DNA from: CALVUJ01 sp045119835
GTDB lineage: Bacteria; Bacillota_I; Bacilli_A; RFN20; DUOF01
Assembly: GCA_045119835.1 (NCBI GenBank)
Contig: JBGVED010000022.1
Coordinates: 124,001 to 188,000, forward strand
Reading direction: 5' to 3'
Length of the DNA: 64,000 bases
Each line of letters begins with the position of its first letter. Position 1 is the first letter of the stretch. The translations under genes and the position numbers were made by a program. Shown here piece after piece: positions 34,502-45,056 of the stretch. Below the pieces are notes generated by a model. That model did no database searches. It was given only the letters and a program-made list of their open reading frames with translations, and was not told the DNA's origin.

Positions 34502-37500
34502 TTACCAAACTTTTATAACTATTGGACCAGTTACTTGAGAAACACTCATGAAGTACGCATTCATATTTGGATAAGTACCAATAAGATGAGTTATATTTTC
34601 TCCTCCCATTGTTACTATAAATGTACTAGGTTTAGTTTTCCAATATATATATGTTTCAAATAATGATCTATGTTTTGCAGATGTTTGTTTATTACTAAAT
34701 GTAATATATCCACCACAATCATATGTTATAGGCCATCCATCCGAAGCTCTAGCATCGATATTGACATTGCCTGTTACAGAAGGTATATTTATAGTCACTT
34801 TATTATTTGTCATTGTTAAACAATTACTAGATACATTAGATCCGCCCATAGTTACAGATGCACTTATAAAATGTAATGTTGACTGAGTCGTAGTCACTAC
34901 TGTATTAAAAGGTTCTCCGTGAACTATTGTTTTTCTTGTATCAGAAGAAACTCCTCCTACTAAACAATAAGATATGTTATGTACTATAACTTGACCACCA
35001 TCAACAGTAACTTTACAAGTAGCGATCTTATCTTTACATCTAAAAGTAACAGTGCAAGAACCAGTATTCCCACCTTTAATATAGAAAACATCATTTGTTC
35101 TATATACTAAAGCTACAGTCTCATTTGTTGATTCACAAGTTACTGAATCTATATATTCAGCTGGAACCACTTGTACATTTGCGTTAACTGCACGTCCTGG
35201 TGATATTAAAGTTGAACTGTTGCATGTTAACGATGTAACGGTCGTAACAGGTTTACTTCCAGAGTTATTACTTGAAGTTTTAGCGTAAATATGAATATCG
35301 CCTGTTACTGAAGGTATATTTATAGTTATTTTTGATTTTGTAATTGTTAAATAATTGCTAGAAACATTAAGTCCGCCCATGGTTACTGATGCACTTGTAA
35401 AAGAAAGCGTAGATTGAGTTGTAATAATTGTCGTATAGAATGATTTTCCTTTTTCTATTGTTTTTCTAGTATCCGAAGCATATCCGCCTACCAAATAATA
35501 AGATATGTTATAATAAGTTGTAGGAGTAGGTGTAGGAGTAGGTGTAGGAGTAGGTATGGAACCATCTCCACTTCCGCCACTGTTTCCAGAAAAAGTTTGT
35601 TTTTTAATAGCATCTATTAAATTGTCCCATTCAGGGAAATAATGGTTGCCTTTACTAGAATAAGTAGTAGGACCACGTTTATCATCTCCTGCTACTATAG
35701 TCGGTAGATTCTTAAATAAATCAGGATTACCAGTAAATATATTCGAATAATGTGTTTTTATTATCGAAAATAAATCATAACAAAAGTCTTTTACGTCATT
35801 GAAATCTCGCGCTTGAAGATAACTAGAATCTCTTTTTAAATCTCTCCATTTAGGTTTAGTTGTAACATTATATTGACTAGCAATACCTAATAAATAATCT
35901 CTTAAAGCCATCTGATCATCATACATAAGAGGATTTATATAGCCATAATCAATATTAGAAGAAGTAAGATTTACGTTGATAGATATTTTATTTTCTTTAG
36001 TTTGCATGTCTATTACTCTTTTAGATGTTAAACTTTCACTACGTGACGAAGATAAATTATTTAATGTTATTTTAGATAGATTTATCTTGTCTATTCCTCT
36101 AGCTCTTATTTCCAATATGAATTTTTCACTATCGCTCATTGACGCTATATTACTAGGAGCAGTAAAACTTATTGTATGATTTATATCTTTACCGTAATTA
36201 TTTACACCAGATATTGTTTGTCCTTTATCAGTTATAGTGTATTTAGGGCTATATATTATATTATTTTTAGTATAACTAACATTTTTTAATTTTAATGTAG
36301 ATGCATCATGTAAATTTATAAACATATATGATTTACAAACTTTAGTTAAAGCTGGATCATTTGAATCGTATGCACTCGTTGTTTGATATACAGTAGAATC
36401 ATCATATTTAAATCCATTGTTCACATTGCTTGTAAACGTTATAGAATATTTGTTATCAGAGCTTAAATATTTATAAGGAATTTCTATAAATAATATTTCA
36501 CTTTCTACGTCTGCCCAACTAGATATATTATTAGGTCTTATTATAGAACTTCTATAATAATTATAAGGCATTATAGAATTGCTTACAAATATTGTATCTG
36601 TTAACCAATAACCATTTTTCTCTTCTATAGAAAACATACATTGTTCATAATTATATGGACAAGTAAAAGCCTCTATCGTATTTAAACCATGTTTTAAAAA
36701 TCTTCCACTATCTTGTTTCCAAGTGTAAACTTTTGAACCATTATTACTTAACTCATTAGTCATTATGTCTCCTAAATCAACCAAGTTTTTACCGGACTGT
36801 AGGAATAAACAATTTTCTTTATATAATGAACTATTTGAAATATGACCTGATGATGGTTTAAAAGTTCCACTATAAATAGATTTCTGACTATTGTAATGTT
36901 CAACTTTATGTCTTGGATAATCTTCTGTCATTGTATAATAATTATTTTTATCATATATATCTGCTTTTTTAAAACTAGGTAATTGAGAATCTTGGCTTCT
37001 TGGACATCTAAACCAAATAGGTGTAGATTCCCATGTAGATTTATTCCACGAAGTAGCAAAATTTACATTCTCATAAATAGGAGACTCTGCCAATCCACCA
37101 CTCATTACTTTTTTTGCAGTAACTTTTAAATTTATTGTTGGATTAGGATCTGATACAATGGCATTATTCAAAGGTGATACAAACGATAAATCAAAATCAA
37201 ATGGTTGACGTTGTGATACAAGTATATTGCTAGTACTATATATACTAGGATGCATGTAATAGTCTGTATAATAAAAAGCAATTATTGAAATACTTGTACC
37301 TTTAGGATATTTCGATATATCAAAATCCATTGTAAATTCCTTTACGTTATTTGTAGAAGACAACGATGCTGGAACTATATTATGCCATTTTCTTTCTGAA
37401 AAATAAAAGAATGTTTTTCCATTCATACCATCTCTTCTTTTTAAAGATGATTTATTTATAATATTTCCACTATTATCTTTAGCTATCAAACAAACGTCTA

Positions 37501-40009
37501 TTAAATGTATAGGGTTTTTATCTCCTAAATTCAAATTATAAACAGGATTTGGATATACTATAGTAAATTTTTCATTTGTTTGTTCTAATTTTCGTATCTC
37601 TATTTGTCCTGGACATGGAGGTATAACACACATTGCAAATAATTTATTTTTAGGAATATTATTATAATTATAAGAATCAGAATAAAGATAATTATTATCT
37701 AAAGTTTTCTTCGCTCTTTCTCTTACATATACATATACCATGTCTCCTGGTTTTGCATGTTCGAACCATTGTAAAGCATAATATTTATCATTTGTTGAAT
37801 GATTTGGAGATGTTGGATGTATATGAAATTTCTTTTTATTACTACTATCTTGAGTTATAGGTCTATTATCTTCTCCGAAGTCTTTATATATATAATAACG
37901 AATGCTACTTGATGTATTATTATGTAATTTAGAACTTAAATCAGCAGGGTCTGCTCCATTATAAGAATTATTTGTTGTATAATTTGTAGTAGCTTTAAAG
38001 ACATCGCAAGATGCTAGTGCATATATAACTTGATAATCATTTATATTTTCGCTAGTTCCTGTAAATATAATTTTTTCTCCTTCAGATAAAGGAGTATAAT
38101 TATCTGACTTATGTTCATATTCTATTTTAGGCACAGATGGTGGATTTTGTTCTTCGTGTACAGTTACATACATAACTTTTGTATCAGTAAGTCCATTTAT
38201 ATCTTTGGCCGTTAATTGTACTGTTACAGAACCTGATTGTGTTAGCTTATCAGGACAAGTATATGAAGCATTATTATACATATATGAATTTAAATTATAA
38301 CTATTAGAGCCTATTTTTACACTCATTGATGATAAGGCATGTGTATTGTTTATTTTTATTTTAATTCCAAGTCTACTTTTATCTTTATAATATTTCCCAT
38401 TGACCATATCTCTAGACAATGAAGTATCTATATAACTGTCTTGTATAGATAAAAATCTTTTTTCTTCTTCTTCTTTTTTTTCTTCTACAAAAGTTACAGA
38501 AATTGATCTTTCAAATTGACCTGCCCCTTCTTTTGTTGGACCGCTTCCTGTTCCGATATATCTTCCATCTTCTAGTAAAGCAGTTATAGTATAAGTACCT
38601 TTATAAGGCACAACTGGAGATGTAAATGTATGAGTTCCCGTAGCTCCAGGCTTGTCGGGCCAACCTAAATATCTATGTTGTTGTCCTGCCCAATCATTTA
38701 CTGGATTAAAATAAGTTGAATAATTATATCCATTAGGACCAGTTATTGTATATGAAAGAGTTTGAGGTACATAATCATAAGTTACACTTAAATCTGTTAT
38801 TATTTTTGAAGTGTTTGTAAAAATATATTGTCCATTGGTTTTTGGCATTTTACTAGATAATGTAAATGAACCTTTCGTTTTGTCTGTATTATTATAAATT
38901 TTTACAGTTTTATTTTCGTAACCTACACGACTGCTACCGTTATAAGTATCTAGCCAAACCCACATTGTCCCTGAACTTTTTGCAGGTATATATTTTGTAA
39001 AATCATTTGGTATTTTAAATGTAATATTATTATTAGTATTTGGATTACTTAAAGTAAAATTATCTTTTAATTTAATCCAAGTATTATTATCATGACTTAC
39101 CCATAATTTATGTGTTAGCCAATTATTACATGGGTTAGCTTGAACAGTAATATTGTTTCCTATATTATGAGTACCGCCAGGAACAGTTAAATATGTTGTC
39201 CTTAGAGCTGGAGGTATTGCATCGTTATTTTTTACTGTTACAGTTTTTGTTGTGACTCCAATATAAGAACCATTAAGCCATGTAGATAGCTTAACGTACA
39301 TAGTGGCTGTCTTCTGTTTACTTACATAGTCTTTTAATCCATTAGGTATCGTAAAAGTATAATTATTATTTGAATTGGCTTTACTAAATTTTAATCCATT
39401 TGCTATATTAATCCAACCTGTTTTATTATCCGAATTATTTGTAATACTTACATTTAAAGCATGAGTGTAACTCGTACTACCTGGATTGGCTTGTATTGTT
39501 ATATTAGAACCTATATTATATGTACCACTTGGAACGGTTAATGTAGTAGTTCTATCTTGATTAATTTTGGTTAACGCCATTTTTCCGGTTGTCAATTTAA
39601 CTTCTTGAGGACTAACACTAGTCCAATGAACACAAGTTATAGTTACTGATTTTGCACCGTCTGAATTATGTGTTATTGTTTGTGAATACGTACCAAGATT
39701 ATATGTCGTACCATTTGCTACTTTTTTTGAACTATTATAACGACAATCAAAATTTGCAGGAATAACTTCCTTCATTCTAACACCATCAACATAAAATCTA
39801 CTGTAAGGAGTATTCTTTCCATGACCTGCTGGATAATTATTATAAGTATCACTTCTAGATTTGTTATGTGTAGCTTTTACATAAAACTTAACTGTTATTT
39901 TAGAAGTATTCTTTGATTTGTTTACATCCGATTCTGTAACTTCCATATACCAAGTGGCAGCAGGATAGGTTTTACTATAAGTATAATGTTTATATGTATA
40001 TGTAGCCAA
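34502..40009 (-). CDS. Giant tail fibre/adhesin with Ig-like and duplicated C-terminal modules
   Basis: About 1835 residues. The N-terminal part resembles phage structural proteins of the DUF859 type (SDVNKSKNTSKITVKFYV, then THNSDGAKSVTITC). Two roughly 115-residue repeats follow, each opening with (T/Y)LTVPxGTxNIGxNIT. Long beta-rich Ig- or fibronectin-like stretches come next, then a Gly/Ser and PTPTPTPTPTPT spacer near 35520-35560. Then two near-identical modules flank a BIG2-like domain (VTSLTCNSSTLISPGRAV), and a last domain ends the protein. I use the TTG at 40009, eight bases after GGCGGTGA; the GTG at 40021 is part of that site. Probable role: receptor binding on the cell surface. 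Confidence 0.78.
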   Translation of the reverse strand: MATYTYKHYTYSKTYPAATWYMEVTESDVNKSKNTSKITVKFYVKATHNKSRSDTYNNYPAGHGKNTPYSRFYVDGVRMKEVIPANFDCRYNSSKKVANGTTYNLGTYSQTITHNSDGAKSVTITCVHWTSVSPQEVKLTTGKMALTKINQDRTTTLTVPSGTYNIGSNITIQANPGSTSYTHALNVSITNNSDNKTGWINIANGLKFSKANSNNNYTFTIPNGLKDYVSKQKTATMYVKLSTWLNGSYIGVTTKTVTVKNNDAIPPALRTTYLTVPGGTHNIGNNITVQANPCNNWLTHKLWVSHDNNTWIKLKDNFTLSNPNTNNNITFKIPNDFTKYIPAKSSGTMWVWLDTYNGSSRVGYENKTVKIYNNTDKTKGSFTLSSKMPKTNGQYIFTNTSKIITDLSVTYDYVPQTLSYTITGPNGYNYSTYFNPVNDWAGQQHRYLGWPDKPGATGTHTFTSPVVPYKGTYTITALLEDGRYIGTGSGPTKEGAGQFERSISVTFVEEKKEEEEKRFLSIQDSYIDTSLSRDMVNGKYYKDKSRLGIKIKINNTHALSSMSVKIGSNSYNLNSYMYNNASYTCPDKLTQSGSVTVQLTAKDINGLTDTKVMYVTVHEEQNPPSVPKIEYEHKSDNYTPLSEGEKIIFTGTSENINDYQVIYALASCDVFKATTNYTTNNSYNGADPADLSSKLHNNTSSSIRYYIYKDFGEDNRPITQDSSNKKKFHIHPTSPNHSTNDKYYALQWFEHAKPGDMVYVYVRERAKKTLDNNYLYSDSYNYNNIPKNKLFAMCVIPPCPGQIEIRKLEQTNEKFTIVYPNPVYNLNLGDKNPIHLIDVCLIAKDNSGNIINKSSLKRRDGMNGKTFFYFSERKWHNIVPASLSSTNNVKEFTMDFDISKYPKGTSISIIAFYYTDYYMHPSIYSTSNILVSQRQPFDFDLSFVSPLNNAIVSDPNPTINLKVTAKKVMSGGLAESPIYENVNFATSWNKSTWESTPIWFRCPRSQDSQLPSFKKADIYDKNNYYTMTEDYPRHKVEHYNSQKSIYSGTFKPSSGHISNSSLYKENCLFLQSGKNLVDLGDIMTNELSNNGSKVYTWKQDSGRFLKHGLNTIEAFTCPYNYEQCMFSIEEKNGYWLTDTIFVSNSIMPYNYYRSSIIRPNNISSWADVESEILFIEIPYKYLSSDNKYSITFTSNVNNGFKYDDSTVYQTTSAYDSNDPALTKVCKSYMFINLHDASTLKLKNVSYTKNNIIYSPKYTITDKGQTISGVNNYGKDINHTISFTAPSNIASMSDSEKFILEIRARGIDKINLSKITLNNLSSSRSESLTSKRVIDMQTKENKISINVNLTSSNIDYGYINPLMYDDQMALRDYLLGIASQYNVTTKPKWRDLKRDSSYLQARDFNDVKDFCYDLFSIIKTHYSNIFTGNPDLFKNLPTIVAGDDKRGPTTYSSKGNHYFPEWDNLIDAIKKQTFSGNSGGSGDGSIPTPTPTPTPTPTTYYNISYYLVGGYASDTRKTIEKGKSFYTTIITTQSTLSFTSASVTMGGLNVSSNYLTITKSKITINIPSVTGDIHIYAKTSSNNSGSKPVTTVTSLTCNSSTLISPGRAVNANVQVVPAEYIDSVTCESTNETVALVYRTNDVFYIKGGNTGSCTVTFRCKDKIATCKVTVDGGQVIVHNISYCLVGGVSSDTRKTIVHGEPFNTVVTTTQSTLHFISASVTMGGSNVSSNCLTMTNNKVTINIPSVTGNVNIDARASDGWPITYDCGGYITFSNKQTSAKHRSLFETYIYWKTKPSTFIVTMGGENITHLIGTYPNMNAYFMSVSQVTGPIVIKVW
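34734..35519 (-). repeat. Duplicated C-terminal module of the giant fibre
   Basis: Two copies of about 250 bases, at 35268-35519 and 34734-34985, encode modules with the shared frame NISY-LVGG, SDTRKTI, TTQSTL, SASVTMGG-NVSSN and INIPSVTG. The DNA is also alike. The copies are separated by the BIG2-like domain. A third, much weaker likeness (VTMGGENIT, VSQVTGPI) ends the protein. Confidence 0.85.
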
Positions 40010-40027
40010 ATTTAATTTCACCGCCTT

Positions 40028-42511
40028 TTATTCTATTTTACTTTCCAAATCTTTAACTTTATAAAGTAAAAATTTTATTATTTCATATATATTTAAAAAA
40101 GCTTTTGAATCTTGCACATTTATATATTTAGTATCTTTTAATTTTGTCACATTCAATCTTATATCAGTATCTGTAGTAAATATATCTATTGAATCTAAAA
40201 ATTTATCAAGAGACACAACTTCATTTGAACCACTAGAAACAAACAACAAATCTCCATTATTACATAAGATTTTTTCACTATAAATTTCAGACACAGGAGA
40301 TTCTATATCTCCAAATAAATTAGAAATATTTATTTTTTCTAAATTAATTTTTTCTTCTTCTTGTGATTTATTTATGGTCTCTATTATTTTATTTTCACTA
40401 ATTATTTTACCATTTAAATCTTGATAATTACTTTCTATAGTCTTATTTATACTTGCTATAGATTCATTTATATTCTTGATCGTATTTGTAGTTGCTTTAT
40501 TGAATTCATCAAAAATACTTTTATCTAATTTAGCAGCTATATTGTCTTTATAGTCTTTAGATGCTAATACATCTTCTACTATTTTTTTAATTTTTGTATT
40601 GGTTTCTAAAGCTGTAACTTTTTCGGACAGGGCAGAAACTATATTATTATCTGCTTTAGCATTTATATTATTATTAATTGCTAAAAATTGTTGTGATAAA
40701 TAATTGTTCATACTGGTTGTATGAGCTTCTACATTTTTAGTTATTTCGCCGCCAACACTATCAGTATAAGCTTTAGAATCTTTTATAGCGTCCGCTTTTG
40801 CTTGAGCTATAGATTTATTCGTAGTTTCAAATGTTTTATCTGCTGCTTCTGAATGTTTTTTAAGCTCTTCATCTGTATATTTCTTTGAATTTTTTTCTGC
40901 ACTTGCGGTTTTGTCGTTTATTAATTTCGTTAACGCTAAAGCCGATTGACCTAAATTTGTATCGACATAAGAATTGCTAGAACTAGAAACAGCTGCTATT
41001 TGTTCGTCTACATATGAAGTCATTTCAGTTGTAACAGTTTGAGCGCTTGCTGCTATATTACCATTTAATATTAACTCAGATTCTTCTCTGTTTGTTTTAA
41101 CTGTAGAATCTGTATATCCTGCTGCATTTGCTTCGGCTTGAACTGCTTGATCAATTGCATATTGTTGAGTAGACGCAGGCTCTGTACCAATATATAAATT
41201 CTTAGCTATCATATCTATATGTGTACCATTTTCGTCTTTATATACGTGAAATATACTTTGACCTGTTTCATCATCTTTAATATTTAACCCGATACCATCA
41301 ATTAATCCACCATCAATGGAGCCGGCTTTTATATGTGTACCATTAAAAAAGAAATGCTCTTCTCCATTTTCATCTATATCTACATATATACCTTCCATAG
41401 TTCCGTTCTTTGTTAAAGCATTAAAGACAGATTCATGGTCATTATTCAATTTGTTTTCTAATTGATATTGAATATCTTCGGGAGCCATTTCCCAAGGATA
41501 TATCTTATCAGTATTATATAAACTTAATTCTGTTATATAAAATTCACTCATTAATTGAGGTGCGATACTTATTGCAACTTTAATATGTTCTGTATTTTTT
41601 AATGTTTTAAATGTAAAATCTTTTCTTTCATAGTTTACATTGGACATTACAATTATATCTGATAATAGTTCAGTAGACGAACCGGATTTGTCTATAGAAA
41701 TAATTTTTACATGAGATATAATACTTGTATATTCTATATCATTTACGCAATAAGCCAAGAAAGAAAATGTGTAATTGGAATCTTTAACAATAGGATAATC
41801 AGTGATTTGACTAATACCTGTAGTTGTGTTTTCATTTTCAGTTGGTGTATTTGACTTTAATCTTATCCAATTTTTATTAAAAGTTTGTTTGACTATAGGA
41901 TTCAATAAATAGAAGTCATTTTCTATATTAAAATAGTCCGAATTTAATGTCCAAAAATTTGAATTCTTAATAAGATTTCTTACAACAGGATCTGTTTTTC
42001 CTACAGAAACCCATTGTTTTGTTGATTCATTCCAAGAATAAATCATAGGAGTGCTTCCTCCTGTATCTACCCAAATCTGTCCATCTACAGGATTTTCAGG
42101 AGGAACTTCTCCACTATATAATTCATTAACATCTAACAAAGTAATTCTTGCCGATGCCACACAAGTTCTTTTCCCATTTATAACTGTATATGCATCAGCT
42201 TGTATTAAACATTTTTCTTGAAAATCATTTTTACTTATTGAAATAGTTGTAAGACCTTCATGCTTTTTGCCCCATTGTTTATCTTCTAATATGGCATTTT
42301 TATCATAAGAGACACGAGTCCAAATTATATCTTTAAATTCAGAAGTTATATCTTTTGTATTATTAAAAATTTTAAATATTAAATCTGTATTTATATCATA
42401 TGGATGAAATATGTTTCCGTTTGTACTTATTAATTCTGCATTATATATACTAACTTCATTTATTTTATGAAGAGTTATAGTGGCAGATGTTACTTTATTA
42501 GATAAAGGCAT
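40028..42511 (-). CDS. Phage tail protein with long coiled-coil region
   Basis: 827 residues. The N-terminal part is a beta-rich adhesin-like segment with a VDGQIWVDTGG motif and WNESTKQWVSVGK, common in siphophage and myophage minor tail or host-specificity proteins. A middle section (MEGIYVDIDENGEE, HIKAGSIDGGLIDG) is characteristic of prophage tail endopeptidase-type or fibre-attachment proteins. From about residue 440 to 700 there is a long Ala/Lys/Glu-rich coiled coil with few prolines. The C-terminus is a short helical stalk. GGAG with good spacing precedes the ATG. Likely a fibre stalk or tail-tip protein. Confidence 0.65.
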   Translation of the reverse strand: MPLSNKVTSATITLHKINEVSIYNAELISTNGNIFHPYDINTDLIFKIFNNTKDITSEFKDIIWTRVSYDKNAILEDKQWGKKHEGLTTISISKNDFQEKCLIQADAYTVINGKRTCVASARITLLDVNELYSGEVPPENPVDGQIWVDTGGSTPMIYSWNESTKQWVSVGKTDPVVRNLIKNSNFWTLNSDYFNIENDFYLLNPIVKQTFNKNWIRLKSNTPTENENTTTGISQITDYPIVKDSNYTFSFLAYCVNDIEYTSIISHVKIISIDKSGSSTELLSDIIVMSNVNYERKDFTFKTLKNTEHIKVAISIAPQLMSEFYITELSLYNTDKIYPWEMAPEDIQYQLENKLNNDHESVFNALTKNGTMEGIYVDIDENGEEHFFFNGTHIKAGSIDGGLIDGIGLNIKDDETGQSIFHVYKDENGTHIDMIAKNLYIGTEPASTQQYAIDQAVQAEANAAGYTDSTVKTNREESELILNGNIAASAQTVTTEMTSYVDEQIAAVSSSSNSYVDTNLGQSALALTKLINDKTASAEKNSKKYTDEELKKHSEAADKTFETTNKSIAQAKADAIKDSKAYTDSVGGEITKNVEAHTTSMNNYLSQQFLAINNNINAKADNNIVSALSEKVTALETNTKIKKIVEDVLASKDYKDNIAAKLDKSIFDEFNKATTNTIKNINESIASINKTIESNYQDLNGKIISENKIIETINKSQEEEKINLEKINISNLFGDIESPVSEIYSEKILCNNGDLLFVSSGSNEVVSLDKFLDSIDIFTTDTDIRLNVTKLKDTKYINVQDSKAFLNIYEIIKFLLYKVKDLESKIE

Positions 42512-42525
42512 ATAATATCACTCCT

Positions 42526-44076
42526 CTATTTTTTAGATATATTAAATGCATTTATTTCATAAGCTGTTTTTAATAAAGCTTCTACATCATCTTCGTCTAT
42601 GCCTAAATCTTTATTTACATTTGAGGCTGCCTTTAAATCATCTTCAGTAGGATTGTTTAAAAATAAAAGTGATCTTTGTTCTGCAAGACTAGTGGCTACT
42701 TTGTCTACTACAGCACATTGAAACATATTTACATTGTCTACATGTTCTGCATTGATAGGTAAAATTCTGCTTGAAGGTATCATTTCTACTGCACTTGAAC
42801 CATCTGTTTCAAGTTTTTGTTGCATAAGTTGCCCTGTTGAATCAATCCATATATTCCAAGTTTCAGAACCATCAGAAGAAACTTTAAACCAATAATATTC
42901 AAAGTCTGTTTCGTATTTTGGATTGTCTGTTTCTAAAACTTTACCTTGATATTTTAACATACAAGTTAATACAGTTCCTATTGATTGAATGCCTTGATAT
43001 ATTTTATCTCCATTGCTAGAATAAATATATGCTTGCACATCATCTGTTGTATCATATACAACTTCTAAAGCAGTATATTCTTTTTTTTCATCACTTGAAT
43101 AATATTTAGCTTTTATTACATCAGAACCTTGTATTAATGCTGGATGAATTCTTAGCCAAAATCCACCTCTAGCATTGTTTGATATTTCAGTTGTATATAT
43201 ACCATTGACAGGATCATAATTTATTTTATGATGTATTTCAAATAGGTTTTTAGTAGTTTCATCTTGTTGTTCTCCGTCCAATAAAGTCCATCCTCTTCCA
43301 TCTGAACTTCTAATAAACCAATGTAAAGTAGACGCTTTATCTGTTGCTTTTACTTCTTCATCTACATCTATTTCTACGCCGTCTTTATAAAAAGAAGCAT
43401 AAAGATCTATAAATTCTGGAGCACTATTATATATAGATGTACCATTTACTGAGTTTATTAATAATTGATTGGCACCTCTACCTGTAGATAAACAAGATAA
43501 ATCTATTTCAAAATTTTGATTTATATGAATTTTTGCAAAAGGATCATAGAAACTAAATTTACAAATTATAGTTAAGAAACTATTCATAGGCACTATATTA
43601 TCTCTTATTACAAGATATCTTTTATCTGTAAATAATTTTCCATCAGCAGTTGTATAATTAAATATAAAACGGCTATCTTCATTAGGATTTATTATACGTT
43701 CTGCTCCATTTGCATCTCTTATATACCAAGCTATTGTATCTTTATTTATATATGGCGTATATACATTAGGATCTCCTGGATTATCTAAATCTGGATATTC
43801 ATTTGGATCAAAAAAATCAGGATTATATACGGTACTTGTTCCTTGTCCTCTTTCTATACTATTTGCATATAAATAAGGTCTTAAAACTAATTTATTTTTT
43901 GACCAGTCAGGAGAATATGGAGTCGTAGAACCATTTATATATACTTGATTCTTAGTTCCTGATACAATAGATATTCCTCCTACTAAAGTAGCTGCATCTG
44001 TTTGGTCTGTTATAGTTATAGATGCTGTTGCTAATATACTTTGGTCATTTATATTAAATAAATTTGGCAATCTCAT
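42526..44076 (-). CDS. Tail structural protein, unknown
   Basis: 516 residues counting from the ATG at 44076, which overlaps the stop of the upstream gene (TGATG) and lies four bases after GGAGAGTG. The protein is beta-rich with repeated carbohydrate-binding-like segments (ASITITDQTDAATLVGG near the N-terminus; SSDGRGWTLLDGEQ; SSDGSETWNIW) and a helical C-terminus of about 60 residues. Two SSDG-x-x-W units, each with a conserved aromatic, suggest a duplicated domain. No enzyme motif. It lies between two small proteins and the coiled-coil protein and is probably a fibre or baseplate-peripheral component. Confidence 0.6.
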   Translation of the reverse strand: MRLPNLFNINDQSILATASITITDQTDAATLVGGISIVSGTKNQVYINGSTTPYSPDWSKNKLVLRPYLYANSIERGQGTSTVYNPDFFDPNEYPDLDNPGDPNVYTPYINKDTIAWYIRDANGAERIINPNEDSRFIFNYTTADGKLFTDKRYLVIRDNIVPMNSFLTIICKFSFYDPFAKIHINQNFEIDLSCLSTGRGANQLLINSVNGTSIYNSAPEFIDLYASFYKDGVEIDVDEEVKATDKASTLHWFIRSSDGRGWTLLDGEQQDETTKNLFEIHHKINYDPVNGIYTTEISNNARGGFWLRIHPALIQGSDVIKAKYYSSDEKKEYTALEVVYDTTDDVQAYIYSSNGDKIYQGIQSIGTVLTCMLKYQGKVLETDNPKYETDFEYYWFKVSSDGSETWNIWIDSTGQLMQQKLETDGSSAVEMIPSSRILPINAEHVDNVNMFQCAVVDKVATSLAEQRSLLFLNNPTEDDLKAASNVNKDLGIDEDDVEALLKTAYEINAFNISKK

Positions 44077-44579
44077 CACTCTCCTTTATTCTTATTTATA
44101 GAAGACATGTACGCAGCGTACATATTAGTTACGAAATTAAGTTCTGCCGCTCCAGTTAAAAATGCACAATGAAATACTGCTCTTATTTTTACATCTTCAT
44201 TTGTTATATATAAATCTTTAATTCCTACAGCATGTCTTAAATTCCATTCAGCGTCAGCTTTAGAATCTGAAGAAGTACGTACCCATTTAAAATATTTCAT
44301 ATCCATTTTATCCGTTATGTCTATTCCGTTTTTATATATTCTTGGTTTTAATATTAATTCTATATTAGAAGAAATTACCGTACCTTTTTCACTATGTATT
44401 TCAAGTATATAATTATCGTTAGGATCTAAATCGTCTTCGTAATCTATAGTTTTTTCTAAATTATAACCAGACTCTTTTATTTTTTGTATGATTTCATCTA
44501 TTGATAAATCGTATCTTTGATAACCATTATTCCAAACTGGACTGACTACATTCTTATCTCTTTCCCAATCCTTTTTCAT
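44076..44579 (-). CDS. Small tail-cluster protein, unknown
   Basis: 167 residues beginning MKKDWERDKNVV. It includes IDYEDDLDPNDNYILEI and FKWVRTSSDSKADAEW. The latter resembles the W-x-x-(S/T)SD unit of the next, longer gene, so the two may share a fold. Its stop overlaps the downstream start. It lies two bases after the preceding gene. Probably a structural subunit or connector; not recognised. Confidence 0.55.
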   Translation of the reverse strand: MKKDWERDKNVVSPVWNNGYQRYDLSIDEIIQKIKESGYNLEKTIDYEDDLDPNDNYILEIHSEKGTVISSNIELILKPRIYKNGIDITDKMDMKYFKWVRTSSDSKADAEWNLRHAVGIKDLYITNEDVKIRAVFHCAFLTGAAELNFVTNMYAAYMSSINKNKGE

Positions 44580-44581
44580 GA

Positions 44582-45043
44582 CTATTCACTCTCTTCTTCA
44601 TTGTATTCTAAATAGAAATACATACTTTTTAATTCACTTTTAACATTATTAGGCAAAGGACCTATAGAAAAATGAATTTGTTTATAATTTGTAATGTTTT
44701 GAGTTGAGCCATTATTAGCTAGTCCTGATAAATTTCCTATATCAACAGAGCCTTTATCAATATCTATTTCTAATTCTTGATAATCTGATTCTCCTACTTG
44801 TACTTTAATAAGATTCAATAAATAACTATCTTCAAAGTTTTTAAAGCTTATAATTAATTTACAATTTTTTATAGTTGCTACGTCCGTTCTTCCTCCGTAA
44901 TTATTCCATACTTGTATAGTTTTTTCTATAGTATCATTAGGAACATAACTACCTTCTTCATCATAAGTTTTATATTGAACAAATTCGTATTGTTCAATAT
45001 CTACTTCTTCTAATACATGCCATGATATTTTTGGTTTTTCCAT
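44582..45043 (-). CDS. Small tail-cluster protein, unknown
   Basis: 153 residues with an excellent AAGGAGG site before its ATG. It is acidic and beta-rich, opening MEKPKISWHVLEEVDIEQYE and later containing KNCKLIISFKNFEDSYL. Acidic residues dominate the last ten positions. It lies between the large 920-residue fibre protein and another small protein. A cap or assembly role is possible; the family is unknown. Confidence 0.55.
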   Translation of the reverse strand: MEKPKISWHVLEEVDIEQYEFVQYKTYDEEGSYVPNDTIEKTIQVWNNYGGRTDVATIKNCKLIISFKNFEDSYLLNLIKVQVGESDYQELEIDIDKGSVDIGNLSGLANNGSTQNITNYKQIHFSIGPLPNNVKSELKSMYFYLEYNEEESE

Positions 45044-45056
45044 ACACTATCCTCCT

